From contig DOKP01000030.1 of assembly GCA_003510795.1 (NCBI GenBank), forward strand, positions 2,419-26,615: 24,197 bases of DNA. Reading direction: 5' to 3'. Each line of letters starts with the position of its first letter. The first letter of the stretch is position 1. A program made the position numbers and the translations under genes. A model generated the notes under the pieces. The model made no database searches and was not told where the DNA came from. It was given only the letters and a program-made list of their open reading frames with translations. Positions 7,388-15,239 of the stretch are shown here, piece by piece. Source of the stretch: Candidatus Moraniibacteriota bacterium (GTDB lineage: Bacteria; Patescibacteriota; Minisyncoccia; Moranbacterales; UBA9337).

Positions 7388-7429
7388 TTATAACAGTTAT
7401 AATTGTAACATCTATGCCGGTCCTGTCAA
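7388..7429 (-). promoter_or_regulatory. Promoter and operator-like palindrome of the DUF4143 ATPase gene
   Basis: On the minus strand a perfect TTGACA (7424-7429), a 16-bp spacer and TACAAT (7402-7407) form a strong promoter only 7 bp past the stop of the upstream dikinase-like gene. A perfect inverted repeat TTATAAC-a-GTTATAA (7388-7402) touches the -10 and covers the likely start site, the place for a repressor. The ATG follows at 7371. Confidence 0.65.
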
Positions 7430-7435
7430 GCTCTA

Positions 7436-9535
7436 TTATCTTTCATTTCTTTCTAAAATCCTCACCACCCCCTTATCCGCATCCACCTCCACTAAATCCC
7501 CATCCTTCAAAACTTGAGTAGCATTTACTGTTCCGATAATACAAGGAATTTTAAACTCCCTACTTACAATTGCTGCATGACATGTTATGCCACCCTCGTC
7601 TGTAATTATAGCAACTATTTCTTTTAATGATGGGATCATTTCTGGCGTTGTCATAGAAGTGACTAAAACATCACCTTTGTTTATTTTTTTCAAATCAGAA
7701 AGCTCAACAATTATCCGCGCTCTTCCTTTTGCAAATCCCCCCGACGCAACATTACCGGTTATCACATCCTTGAATTCTTTGGAGGGGTTCAAAAGGGCAA
7801 TATTATTTTTTTGAAAATATTTTTCTTTTTTATAAGTAATATTTCCCTTATGATACAGCCATCCCTTTCTTCTTTTATTTAGCTCTTCTTTGGATGGCAT
7901 TTTATTTTGTGCAAATTCGGAATATAATATTTGATCAATATATTTTTTATCAACAACTAAATTTGAAACAAGTCGAGTCAAATAATTTATAGCTGGGTGC
8001 AGGACATCATCACTCTCATTTCTAATGACAATACAAATGGATCGCAATGATTTCTCAACTCTAAAATATTCAGTACTGCCCAAAACATTGGCTACTGCAA
8101 TCATTGGCCAAATTTCTCCAATCAATCTAAATAGATTAGCATGATCAGACAATTTATTTTTCATTATTTTTCTTATTTTTTCACAATTAATATCGAATAT
8201 CAGTTTTTCTTTTTTTAACCAATCTTCATTTTTTTCTAAAAAATCAATCAGCGATTGCAAGTTTTGTTTTGGATCAGTAAAATTATAATAAATTGACACC
8301 GCTTTTTGCGGAGTATAGATAAACAGCGGATCAAAAAATATTAAATTCTTAAATTTTTTAGGAAGCATCGTTCTTTCTCCCACGTCCCAACACTCGCAGT
8401 CAATTAGATTTTGCGATCTGGTCATTATTTTTCTATATTCTTGCTGAACGCTACTTAGTGTCGTTATTGGTCTGCTTTGTGTAATATAAAATTTTCCGTT
8501 TTCTTGCGCCCATTCAATGTCGCAAGGAAAACCATAATGTTTTTCGATTTTGATAATTAATTTAGAAAGTTCGAGAATTTCTTTTTCACTTAGCACCTGC
8601 GAAGAAGCTTGCGGCTCTGGGATGTCGCGCCATTCGTTGCCTGAGATCTCTCCACTTCGCCCCAAATCATCCAGGGAGGGGCTTCGGTCGAGATGACACG
8701 ATCTATATAATCCTTTGTTTTGGATATTTACATTCACATCAATAATTTCCTCCTTAATTCCTAATTCATAATTCCCGCCTGCAAACGCTGTGGCACTGCG
8801 GGCAGGATTGATTCTTGTTTTATCTACGACGTAGGAATCCGGAGTAATTGACCCGGAAACAATCGCTTCGCCCAATCCAAAACCGGCCTCAATAATAAGC
8901 TGATTATAATCTTGAGTGACTGGATGAACTGAAAAAGCAATACCGGATTTTTCTGACTGAATCATTTTTTGCACTACTACGGCGACAAGAATTTTTTCTC
9001 CACCCCCCTCAATCCCCCCTCCGGGAGTGGGGAAAGCAGACGGATATTTTTCAAAACGATAGAAAATTGCTCGCGGTGTGAAAAGTGACGCCCAGCATTT
9101 TTGCACATTTTCGATAAGATTTTTTTGAGTTGTATTGAGATAAGAGTTGAGTTGTCCGGCCCAAGCGGCTTCGGCTCCGTCTTCAGCCGTCGCACTCGAA
9201 CGCACCGCAACGTATTCAGCATCCAATTTTTTAAATTCTATTTCGATTTCTTTTTTAATATCATCAGGTATCTTGGCATCAAGAATGAGAGCTTGAATTT
9301 TTTCTGAAGCATTTTCCACTGTGTGCATTTTTTGATTATCGACAGTTCCAAGCAATGCTTCAATCTCCACATTTAAATCAGTTTCAATTAGAAACTTCTC
9401 AAAAGCCTCCGCCAGTACCACAAAACCAGGTGGCACCGGGATGCCCGCCCTAGTCATCTCCCCCAAAGAAGCGCCCTTGCCACCGGCAATCAATGCATCA
9501 TTTTTCCCCAGCTCATTAAAATTTTTAGTAAACAT
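7436..9535 (-). CDS. Dikinase-like phosphotransferase: ATP-grasp, middle domain, swivel His domain
   Basis: I start this at ATG 9535 (699 residues) because MFTKNFNELGKNDALIAGGKGASLGEM is the usual beginning of this family; the frame runs on to a TTG at 9553. Residues 1-360 are a PEP synthase-type ATP-grasp domain (AGGKGASLGEM, VAVRSSATAEDG, QSRPITTL). Residues ~365-590 are an unassigned middle domain. Residues ~590-699 are the swivel domain with GGITCHAA and phospho-accepting His653. The C-terminal PEP/pyruvate-binding barrel of true PEP synthase is absent, so the order matches rifampin phosphotransferase-type enzymes and the acceptor is unknown. Compared with the family, the ATP-grasp domain carries extra segments at about 166-180, 242-262 and 279-313 that look like translated repeat DNA. 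It starts 25 bp after dinD. Confidence 0.88.
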   Translation of the reverse strand: MFTKNFNELGKNDALIAGGKGASLGEMTRAGIPVPPGFVVLAEAFEKFLIETDLNVEIEALLGTVDNQKMHTVENASEKIQALILDAKIPDDIKKEIEIEFKKLDAEYVAVRSSATAEDGAEAAWAGQLNSYLNTTQKNLIENVQKCWASLFTPRAIFYRFEKYPSAFPTPGGGIEGGGEKILVAVVVQKMIQSEKSGIAFSVHPVTQDYNQLIIEAGFGLGEAIVSGSITPDSYVVDKTRINPARSATAFAGGNYELGIKEEIIDVNVNIQNKGLYRSCHLDRSPSLDDLGRSGEISGNEWRDIPEPQASSQVLSEKEILELSKLIIKIEKHYGFPCDIEWAQENGKFYITQSRPITTLSSVQQEYRKIMTRSQNLIDCECWDVGERTMLPKKFKNLIFFDPLFIYTPQKAVSIYYNFTDPKQNLQSLIDFLEKNEDWLKKEKLIFDINCEKIRKIMKNKLSDHANLFRLIGEIWPMIAVANVLGSTEYFRVEKSLRSICIVIRNESDDVLHPAINYLTRLVSNLVVDKKYIDQILYSEFAQNKMPSKEELNKRRKGWLYHKGNITYKKEKYFQKNNIALLNPSKEFKDVITGNVASGGFAKGRARIIVELSDLKKINKGDVLVTSMTTPEMIPSLKEIVAIITDEGGITCHAAIVSREFKIPCIIGTVNATQVLKDGDLVEVDADKGVVRILERNER
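8596..8700 (-). repeat. Interspersed-repeat-like insertion inside the dikinase-like gene (third of three)
   Basis: This ~105-bp, GC-richer stretch encodes residues ~279-313 of the dikinase-like protein, reading SCHLDRSPSLDDLGRSGEIS and on to PQASSQ. On the minus strand it begins TGTCATCTCGACCGAAG and contains GGAGAGATCTC, the form of a dispersed intergenic repeat I know from many bacterial genomes. It splits the ATP-grasp domain between LYR and LSEKEILELSKL, where relatives have a short loop. Repeat identity is from memory, and no second copy is in this window. Confidence 0.7.
8762..8806 (-). repeat. Palindromic repeat inside the dikinase-like gene (second of three)
   Basis: Plus-strand CCCGCCTGCAAACGC (8774-8788) and GGCACTGCGGGCAGG (8792-8806) form an imperfect GC-rich hairpin in an AT-rich gene. 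It is flanked by TAATTCATAATTC (8762-8774), whose reverse complement occurs exactly at 19593-19605 in intergenic DNA. Translated, the unit gives INPARSATAFAGGNYELGIK (242-261), placed after the family's conserved TPDSYVVDK. Confidence 0.6.
8994..9034 (-). repeat. G-run repeat inside the dikinase-like gene (first of three)
   Basis: A plus-strand run of C tracts (cacccccctcaatcccccct, then ccgggagtgggg) gives the low-complexity peptide FPTPGGGIEGGGE in the middle of the ATP-grasp domain, between FYRFEKYPS and KILVAVVVQKM. Relatives have a short loop here. The base composition contrasts sharply with its surroundings and resembles a class of intergenic C/G-tract repeats. Confidence 0.5.
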
Positions 9536-9560
9536 ACTTTTAGATAAAGACAATTATTAT

Positions 9561-10379
9561 TTACTTTAACCCTTTTATTTTTCCCTTATTTAACTTTTTA
9601 CTTTCCTTTTTCAATTCTTTTATGTGTTTTTCTGGCAACAGATTCTCCGGCAGGGTTCCTCCTATATCTTTAATAGTTTGTCTCACCTTTCCGCCTACCA
9701 TAAAATGTGTTTGAGAGGCTGCATTTTGCCCAGTTGTGTTATCTTTCTTAATTTTATCATCTGTTTGAGTGATGCGAAATAAATTAGCTGCCAACTCCGT
9801 TGTTCCTGCCCTATCCAATAATTCACCTTTTTTAATTCCCTTTTTATTTTCAATTTCCGTTAGTGGCATCCCATATAGTCCTTGATATCCCGCGTTATTA
9901 AAGTGCCCAAAATTTGAAACACCCGCATTTTTGGCGGTTGTAAAAAGTTTTTTATTATGATCTGCTACTTCTCCTCTAATAAATAATCGTCTATCGACAT
10001 CAGAAAGATTTTCAAAAATTTCCTGTTTTCTGGTTTTGATTGCAAAATATGTCTGGGCTAATGCAATTTCTATTTTTTTAGGATCTCCATTTTGAGCAAC
10101 CAAATAACAAGCATACCTGTCAAGTTTCCAATCCCGCACCTCGCGCACAGTATTTAAGCCGATTTTAGCCATTTTCTTGATGTCACGAAAATGGTTTTTG
10201 ACTTCTTGATTTGATTTGAAACAAGCTTTTTTTGCTTTTTCAATAACATTTTGAAAGTTTTCCCATCGATCATATCCTAAAAGTATCATCAATTCTCGAG
10301 CCTCCCAATATTCAATTCCATTTTCATCAATTTTCTTGATATTTTCAAAGTCTTTATTTATAGAGATTTCATTGATCAT
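9561..10379 (-). CDS. dinD: DNA damage-inducible protein D (DinD), BRO-N-like
   Basis: A 272-residue protein matching the DinD family over its whole length. An N-terminal BRO-like block, GIEYWEARELMILLGYDRWENF (20-41 region), and EVRDWKLDRYACYLVAQNGD are followed by the family's LFIRGEVADHNKKLF, NAGYQGLYGM and LLDRAGTTELAANLFR motifs. In Escherichia coli DinD is LexA-regulated and inhibits RecA-mediated strand exchange. Here it lies two genes downstream of recA on the same strand, a fitting context. It follows an AbrB-like gene by 10 bp, and the pair shares a promoter overlapped by a palindrome (10587-10641). No known LexA box is visible there. Confidence 0.92.
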   Translation of the reverse strand: MINEISINKDFENIKKIDENGIEYWEARELMILLGYDRWENFQNVIEKAKKACFKSNQEVKNHFRDIKKMAKIGLNTVREVRDWKLDRYACYLVAQNGDPKKIEIALAQTYFAIKTRKQEIFENLSDVDRRLFIRGEVADHNKKLFTTAKNAGVSNFGHFNNAGYQGLYGMPLTEIENKKGIKKGELLDRAGTTELAANLFRITQTDDKIKKDNTTGQNAASQTHFMVGGKVRQTIKDIGGTLPENLLPEKHIKELKKESKKLNKGKIKGLK

Positions 10380-10389
10380 AATATTTTAT

Positions 10390-10560
10390 TTATTTTTTCC
10401 AATCACTAATAATTATTTTAGAAGCTTTTCTTTTTATTGCCAGTTTTTGTCCTTCTTTAATTTTTAGCTCTTTTATAATCTCAATTGGAATAGTTATACC
10501 GTAGCTACCCGATTTTTTGTAAACTTTTCTAATATTTTCTTCTTTTACTTTTCTTCTCAT
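10390..10560 (-). CDS. Small AbrB/MazE/SpoVT-type DNA-binding protein
   Basis: A 56-residue basic protein. KKSGSYGITIPIEIIKELKI (15-34) followed by KEGQKL matches the swapped-hairpin AbrB fold, in which a (S/G)xxxTIP strand precedes a short helix and an (E/K)G(D/Q)xL turn. Such proteins act as dimeric DNA-binding regulators or antitoxins. The gene ends 10 bp before dinD and begins just downstream of a perfect 10-bp inverted repeat set over a good promoter, a layout suggesting autoregulation of an abrB-dinD operon. No ribosome binding site is evident. The domain call is fairly firm; the target and role are inferred. Confidence 0.8.
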   Translation of the reverse strand: MRRKVKEENIRKVYKKSGSYGITIPIEIIKELKIKEGQKLAIKRKASKIIISDWKK

Positions 10561-10572
10561 GTTTTTTTATAC

Positions 10573-10612
10573 TTTAAGAGTATCTTAAAAGGTACCTTTA
10601 TGGGTACCTTTT
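10573..10612. promoter_or_regulatory. Overlapping operator-like inverted repeats ahead of the AbrB-like gene
   Basis: AAAAGGTACC (10587-10596) and GGTACCTTTT (10603-10612) are perfect 10-bp arms around a 6-base spacer. TTTAAGA-gta-TCTTAAA (10573-10589) is a second perfect palindrome that shares three bases with it. On the minus strand the larger palindrome covers the expected start site of the promoter at 10614-10641. A weak recA terminator is an alternative for the stem, but no proper T tract follows it. Confidence 0.6.
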
Positions 10613-10613
10613 A

Positions 10614-10641
10614 ATTATATAACGTTTTGAATATAAGACAA
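10614..10641 (-). promoter_or_regulatory. Promoter of the abrB-dinD unit
   Basis: On the minus strand TTGTCT (10636-10641), a 16-bp spacer and a perfect TATAAT (10614-10619) lie 54-81 bp upstream of the AbrB-like ATG, just past the recA stop at 10654. The predicted start near 10607 falls inside the GGTACC palindrome. Confidence 0.55.
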
Positions 10642-10653
10642 ATTTATATTAAA

Positions 10654-11694
10654 CTATTCTTTAATCGCCGTAGCAGCTGCTTTTAACACTTCTTTAGAGA
10701 TAGCGGCGAATAATTTTTGGTTTTCTTTTAGATAAGCTTTGGCTTTTTCTCTTCCTGTGCCTAACTTTTCCTCGCCGTAAGCATAAGAATTTCCTGATTT
10801 TTTGATAACTTCCAATTTTACTCCCGTATCCAATAAATCTCCTGATTGAGAAATTCCTTCATTATACATAATATCAAATTCAGTAGTTTGAAATGGCGGC
10901 GCCACTTTATTTTTTACCACTTTAACTTTCACTCGATTACCCACGACTTGCTCACCAGATTTAATCTGAGCACTTCGGCGCACATCAATTCGCACTGATG
11001 AATAAAATTTTAAAGCTTGTCCTCCACTAGTGGTCTCCGGATTGCCAAACATCACTCCGATTTTCATTCTAATCTGATTGATAAAAATAACAATTGTGTT
11101 GGATTTACCCATTATCGGAGTTAATTTTCGTAGAGCTTGAGACATCAGTCTGGCTTGACGACCCACATGATGATCGCCCATCTCACCTTCGATTTCAGCG
11201 CGAGGCACAAGAGCAGCCACTGAATCTACTACGATTAAATCAATAGCATTACTTCGGACTAATGTTTCTACGATGTCCAAAGCTTGCTCACCTGAATCTG
11301 GCTGAGAAATCAAAAGCTCATCGATGTTCACTCCGATTTTCTTAGCGTAAGATGGATCCATGGCGTGCTCTGCATCCACAAAGGCCACGGCGCCTCCAGC
11401 TTTCTGAGCATTAGCGGCCACATGCAAGGAAAGAGTCGTTTTGCCAGATGATTCTGGGCCATAAATTTCTATAATCCTTCCCCGAGGCATCCCTCCGATA
11501 CCCAAAGCGATATCTAGCGATATTGAACCAGTTGGGACAGACGCCACATCCACTCTTTTTATATCTCCTAATTTCATTATCATTCCATCACCAAATTTTT
11601 GTCTTATCTCATCTACTACACCATCTAATCTTTTTTCCATTGCATCAGTGTTGGTTGGTTTTAATTCTTTGAGCGGTTTATTTTTTGTTGCCAT
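10654..11694 (-). CDS. recA: Recombinase RecA
   Basis: A 346-residue, full-length RecA, the ATP-dependent strand-exchange protein of homologous recombination. Walker A is GPESSGKT at 79-86. VDAEHAMDPSYAKKIGVNID, the Walker B strand LIVVDSVAALVPRAEIEGE and the DNA-binding loop 2 region NQIRMKIGVMFGNPETTSGG are all intact. The C-terminus lacks a long acidic tail. It follows the RodZ-like and FtsK genes on the same strand, with a 112-bp leader that contains no recognisable LexA operator. Downstream is the separately promoted abrB-dinD unit. Confidence 0.99.
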   Translation of the reverse strand: MATKNKPLKELKPTNTDAMEKRLDGVVDEIRQKFGDGMIMKLGDIKRVDVASVPTGSISLDIALGIGGMPRGRIIEIYGPESSGKTTLSLHVAANAQKAGGAVAFVDAEHAMDPSYAKKIGVNIDELLISQPDSGEQALDIVETLVRSNAIDLIVVDSVAALVPRAEIEGEMGDHHVGRQARLMSQALRKLTPIMGKSNTIVIFINQIRMKIGVMFGNPETTSGGQALKFYSSVRIDVRRSAQIKSGEQVVGNRVKVKVVKNKVAPPFQTTEFDIMYNEGISQSGDLLDTGVKLEVIKKSGNSYAYGEEKLGTGREKAKAYLKENQKLFAAISKEVLKAAATAIKE

Positions 11695-11806
11695 ATGCTT
11701 AATTAGCTTTTTAGTTTGTAGCTTTTAGATTTTTAGAAAAAATTATTACAGATATTTCTATTGACTAATTACTACCCGCCTATGAGCTATAAATTATTTG
11801 TTAATT

Positions 11807-12676
11807 TTAATCTTTTTTCTTCTTTTTTTTATCTTCTTCGACCGGTTTGGCTAGTGCACTATCATTAACACCCAATACTGTTTCGTCAGTCACAACTTCT
11901 CCTTCTGCGGTAATTGCTGGTGTCTCCATAGTCGAATTATTTTCAGCCGGTTTCGTTTCTTCTTGCGGGATGGGATTCTCCGGAGGTTTAATTTCCTCTG
12001 CGCTATAGTGAGCCTCTACAGATATTGATTCCACGACTTCTTTATTAAATTGATTTACACTTCTCACTATTATAACATTTTTACCCTCTCGCAATATAAT
12101 ATTTTCAGAAAAAACTCCCTCATCATCAACTAAGACCAGTTGATTATTTATAAACAATTCATTACCCGCATCTGTTTTCCCTTTTACCAATACTTTCGTA
12201 TCATTAATCACAGAATCTGTTGCCGGATTTATTATCAATAACTCTGGATTAGATACGAAATTATTTAAATTTTTAAATAAATAAACAGACAAAACCACAA
12301 AAAATAATGAAACAAAAAAAATGGAAATTATTTTAGGAGTTATTGAAAATTTATACAGATTTATCTTATTTGGGCTATGCTTTTCTGCGTTATTGCCCGC
12401 TATGTTCTGCTGAATGCTTTTCTCCTTATTAAATGATTTTATCAAATATTCTTCGTTTATCCCCAAATAATCAGCAAAGCTTTTTAAAAAGCCTTTTACA
12501 TAAACATTAGCTGGCAATTTATTGTAATCTCCGTTTTCCAAAAACTCTAAATATTCTAATTGAATTTTAGTATTTTTTGCTATTTCGGGCAACCCGATCC
12601 TTTTCTCAGCTCTAGCTCGGCGCATCTTTTCCCCCAGGGTTAAGGATTGAATTTTTTTTACTTTAAATCCGTTCAT
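11807..12676 (-). CDS. RodZ-like membrane protein: cytoplasmic HTH, one membrane segment, extracytoplasmic domain
   Basis: I choose ATG 12676 (289 residues), because the preceding 23 bases match, with three changes, the leader of the gene at 20469 up to its ATG. A GTG at 12691 is an in-frame alternative. Residues ~10-75 form a RodZ-type helix-turn-helix (GEKMRRARAEKRIGLPEIAK, YLEFLENGDYNKLPANVYV, GFLKSFADYLGI). A single hydrophobic segment, IISIFFVSLFFVVLSVYLF, follows near 110. An outer domain (residues ~140-220, VLVKGKTDAGNELFINNQLV) resembles the beta-sandwich repeats of surface proteins. The tail is Pro/Glu-rich and ends in a lysine run. RodZ links MreB to the envelope in rod-shaped cells; whether this protein does so is not shown. 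It lies between ftsK and recA. Confidence 0.8.
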   Translation of the reverse strand: MNGFKVKKIQSLTLGEKMRRARAEKRIGLPEIAKNTKIQLEYLEFLENGDYNKLPANVYVKGFLKSFADYLGINEEYLIKSFNKEKSIQQNIAGNNAEKHSPNKINLYKFSITPKIISIFFVSLFFVVLSVYLFKNLNNFVSNPELLIINPATDSVINDTKVLVKGKTDAGNELFINNQLVLVDDEGVFSENIILREGKNVIIVRSVNQFNKEVVESISVEAHYSAEEIKPPENPIPQEETKPAENNSTMETPAITAEGEVVTDETVLGVNDSALAKPVEEDKKKKKKD

Positions 12677-12699
12677 AATAATATAAATCACTAATCTAC
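12674..12699 (-). repeat. Start-codon-associated repeat, copy 1
   Basis: These 26 bases, ending in the ATG of the RodZ-like gene, match 21651-21676 at 23 positions, and all three differences are purine or pyrimidine transitions. The shared core on the minus strand is GTAGATTAG(C/T)GATTTATAT. The repeat also contains the alternative GTG start of this gene. Confidence 0.55.
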
Positions 12700-12747
12700 C
12701 CTAATTACTTCACTAATTGTCTCGAATTTATTTGTGACTGTTTAGAG

Positions 12748-15168
12748 CTAAATCTGCCATTTTTCCCTTTGCTCTTGAGTTATGTCTTCCGTGTCTTTAT
12801 TATTATCAACAGCCTCCTTGTTTCTGTTTGAGATATTTCCACCCGGCAAAACCTCCCTCGGTTTAGATCCATCTGCTCCTCCTACGATGCCGTCATTCTC
12901 TAAGCTATCAATTAATCGAGCCGCTCGATTGTAACCAATTCTAAATCTTCTTTGTAGTAGCGAAGCAGAGGCTTTTCCTAGTTTTAAAACAAATTCTTTC
13001 ACTTCATCATAAATAACATCCTCATCCTCATTATCTTGAGGAATAGAAAAATCCACCTGTCCAAAATTATTTCCCGCCGCAATATTTTTACCATTTGCAT
13101 CGCCGAGCAATTCTTCTTCAATATCATCATCTTCATCTTTCTTATAAACTCTGTCCGCCTGATCTATTATATATTCGACCACTCTCTTTACTTCATTCTC
13201 TGATACAAAAGAATTTTGCAACCTCCTGGGCTTGGGAGACTCAGAAGATAAAAATAATAAATCACCTTTGCCCAATAAATTCTCTGCTCCTCGCATATCA
13301 ATAATTGTCCGAGAATCAATTTGACTTGCAACCTGGAGAGCAATTCTCGTAGTAATGTTGGCTTTAATAATTCCCGTTAAAACCTCCACGCTTGGCCTTT
13401 GGGTAGAAATAATCAAATGAATGCCTACCGCTCTAGCCATTTGAGCCAAACGCATTATCGCGCCTTCAACATCCTTACCATGTGAAACCATCAAATCCGC
13501 TAGCTCATCTATTACAATGACGATAAAGGGTAATTTTTTCAATTCTTCTTTTACTACTTCGCTTGTGTCAGGATCAATAACATCCCGAGTCATTCCTTTT
13601 TTAAATTTCTGAGAATAAGATTCCAAATCTCGCGATCCAACTGCTTCCAAAATTTTATAACGCTCTTCCATTTCGCGCACTGCCCATTTTAATGAGTTAA
13701 CTACTTTTTTATTGTCTGTGATAACCGGCGATAATAGATGTGGAATTTTATTATAGAGAGAAAGCTCTACGCGCTTAGGATCAACCAATATCATTTTTAA
13801 ATCATCGGGCGAATTTTGGAAAAGCAAAGATAAAATTATTGAATTTATGCAAACACTTTTTCCAGTTCCGGTCGCTCCCGCAATCAATAAATGGGGCATC
13901 TTGCCCAAATCCGCCACGACAAAATTGCCTTCCACGTTTTTTCCGAGAGCTAATGTCAAGGGCGATTTACTACTTTTAAACTCTTCACTCTCCAGCGCAT
14001 TTTTGAGTCTAATCATGATTGATTTTTTATTTGGAACTTCTATCCCAATTAAAGACTTTCCTGGAATGGGCGCTTCGATTCGAATCGGATGAGCCGCCAA
14101 AGCTAAGGCTAAATCATCTCCGAGCGCTACAATTTTACTCAATTTAACTCCCACCGCGGGGCGGAAACTGTATTGAGTAACAGCTGGCCCTATTTTTACT
14201 CCACCATCTTCTAGAGCAATTCCAAAATTAGAAAAAGTATCTTTGATAATATCAGTGTTTTCATCAATATTTCCGCTGTAAGCCTCTCCAGTAGATTCAT
14301 CCAACAATGTAAGCGAGGGTAGCTTCCACGGACCCGCAGAGATCTGACTTGCTTTATTGGTTTTAATATTCTTGATTTTACTTTCAAAAGATGTGCTTTT
14401 AATATTAAAACCTTTCTCTTTATTGCCTATGATTTCCTCTTCATCAATTTCAGCCGCGCTTGGACCTTCTACAAATTTCACTTCTTTTATATTACACCCC
14501 AAATCCGCTTCGTCGATTAACTCTGTTATTCCGATATTTTCAGCTTCCTCTTTTTCCAAATTATTTTTTTCATTATCAATAATATTTTCATAATCCTTCT
14601 TGATTGCAGCTTCTTCAATTTCTTTTTTCTTGAATAAATTAATAAAAAATTCCACTAAAGAAAAATTAAAAGCGATCATTACACCGATAGAAAAAAATGC
14701 CACCAAAAAAATAATCCCCACGATCTTGCCTGTCAGCTTTATCAAAGACCAGGCTATGAAATATCCGATATACCCCCCGCCCTGTCCATTTTTTGCCACT
14801 TCTGCCAATATGTTGTATTCATAAAAAATATGAAAAAAACCCAGCAAGCTTAAAAAAACAACCGCCAGCCCAGCTATTTTAACCACATAAAAAACAGTTT
14901 TTTTCTTATAAAGCAAAATAACAGCCATCAGAAACAACGTTATTGGGAATAACCATTTTCCCCAACCGAAAATTATACCCCCGATTTTATCCAAAAAATG
15001 TCCAAAAGAACCGCCAGCACCAAAAAATCCGAAAGAAAAAAGAATAGTTAACAAAAACAAAAGAACGACAGCAATCCCCCGTTTAACGCTATTTTTCAAA
15101 TTCAAGTTAAATTTTTCCTCTCTATCTTGATTTTCTTGGCTATTCTTGTTCTTTGGTTTTTTTTTCAT
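12748..15168 (-). CDS. ftsK: DNA translocase FtsK/SpoIIIE
   Basis: An 806-residue FtsK, the membrane-anchored motor that pumps chromosomal DNA through the closing septum. The N-terminus has about four membrane segments (30-52, 70-88, 95-120, 140-170). A charged linker (~180-290) follows, then the motor: an alpha region with GPAVTQYSFRPAVGVK, Walker A GATGTGKS at 431-438, Walker B IVIDELADL at 551-559, and MARAVGIHLIISTQRPSVEV. A C-terminal gamma winged helix lies at ~718-775 (LLQRRFRIGYNRAARLID), the part that reads KOPS/SRS-type DNA signals. It is flanked by the HtrA-like gene upstream and the RodZ-like gene downstream. The short linker is in line with small-genome bacteria. Confidence 0.98.
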   Translation of the reverse strand: MKKKPKNKNSQENQDREEKFNLNLKNSVKRGIAVVLLFLLTILFSFGFFGAGGSFGHFLDKIGGIIFGWGKWLFPITLFLMAVILLYKKKTVFYVVKIAGLAVVFLSLLGFFHIFYEYNILAEVAKNGQGGGYIGYFIAWSLIKLTGKIVGIIFLVAFFSIGVMIAFNFSLVEFFINLFKKKEIEEAAIKKDYENIIDNEKNNLEKEEAENIGITELIDEADLGCNIKEVKFVEGPSAAEIDEEEIIGNKEKGFNIKSTSFESKIKNIKTNKASQISAGPWKLPSLTLLDESTGEAYSGNIDENTDIIKDTFSNFGIALEDGGVKIGPAVTQYSFRPAVGVKLSKIVALGDDLALALAAHPIRIEAPIPGKSLIGIEVPNKKSIMIRLKNALESEEFKSSKSPLTLALGKNVEGNFVVADLGKMPHLLIAGATGTGKSVCINSIILSLLFQNSPDDLKMILVDPKRVELSLYNKIPHLLSPVITDNKKVVNSLKWAVREMEERYKILEAVGSRDLESYSQKFKKGMTRDVIDPDTSEVVKEELKKLPFIVIVIDELADLMVSHGKDVEGAIMRLAQMARAVGIHLIISTQRPSVEVLTGIIKANITTRIALQVASQIDSRTIIDMRGAENLLGKGDLLFLSSESPKPRRLQNSFVSENEVKRVVEYIIDQADRVYKKDEDDDIEEELLGDANGKNIAAGNNFGQVDFSIPQDNEDEDVIYDEVKEFVLKLGKASASLLQRRFRIGYNRAARLIDSLENDGIVGGADGSKPREVLPGGNISNRNKEAVDNNKDTEDITQEQREKWQI

Positions 15169-15239
15169 AATTAGCTTTTTATTTTCCTAACTCTACTGGC
15201 TAAATCAATTTTAACACAAAAAGTGATTTTTGAATAAAA

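Noticed and set aside
11695..11806. A LexA (SOS) box upstream of recA
   Set aside because: No CGAACn4GTTCG or CTGTn8ACAG type sequence is visible in the 112-bp gap. The same is true ahead of the abrB-dinD unit.
11700..15181. A 14-bp exact match (TAATTAGCTTTTTA) upstream of both recA and ftsK as a shared regulatory site
   Set aside because: AT-rich 14-mers are expected to recur by chance in a window this long; the placement near two start codons is suggestive but not enough.
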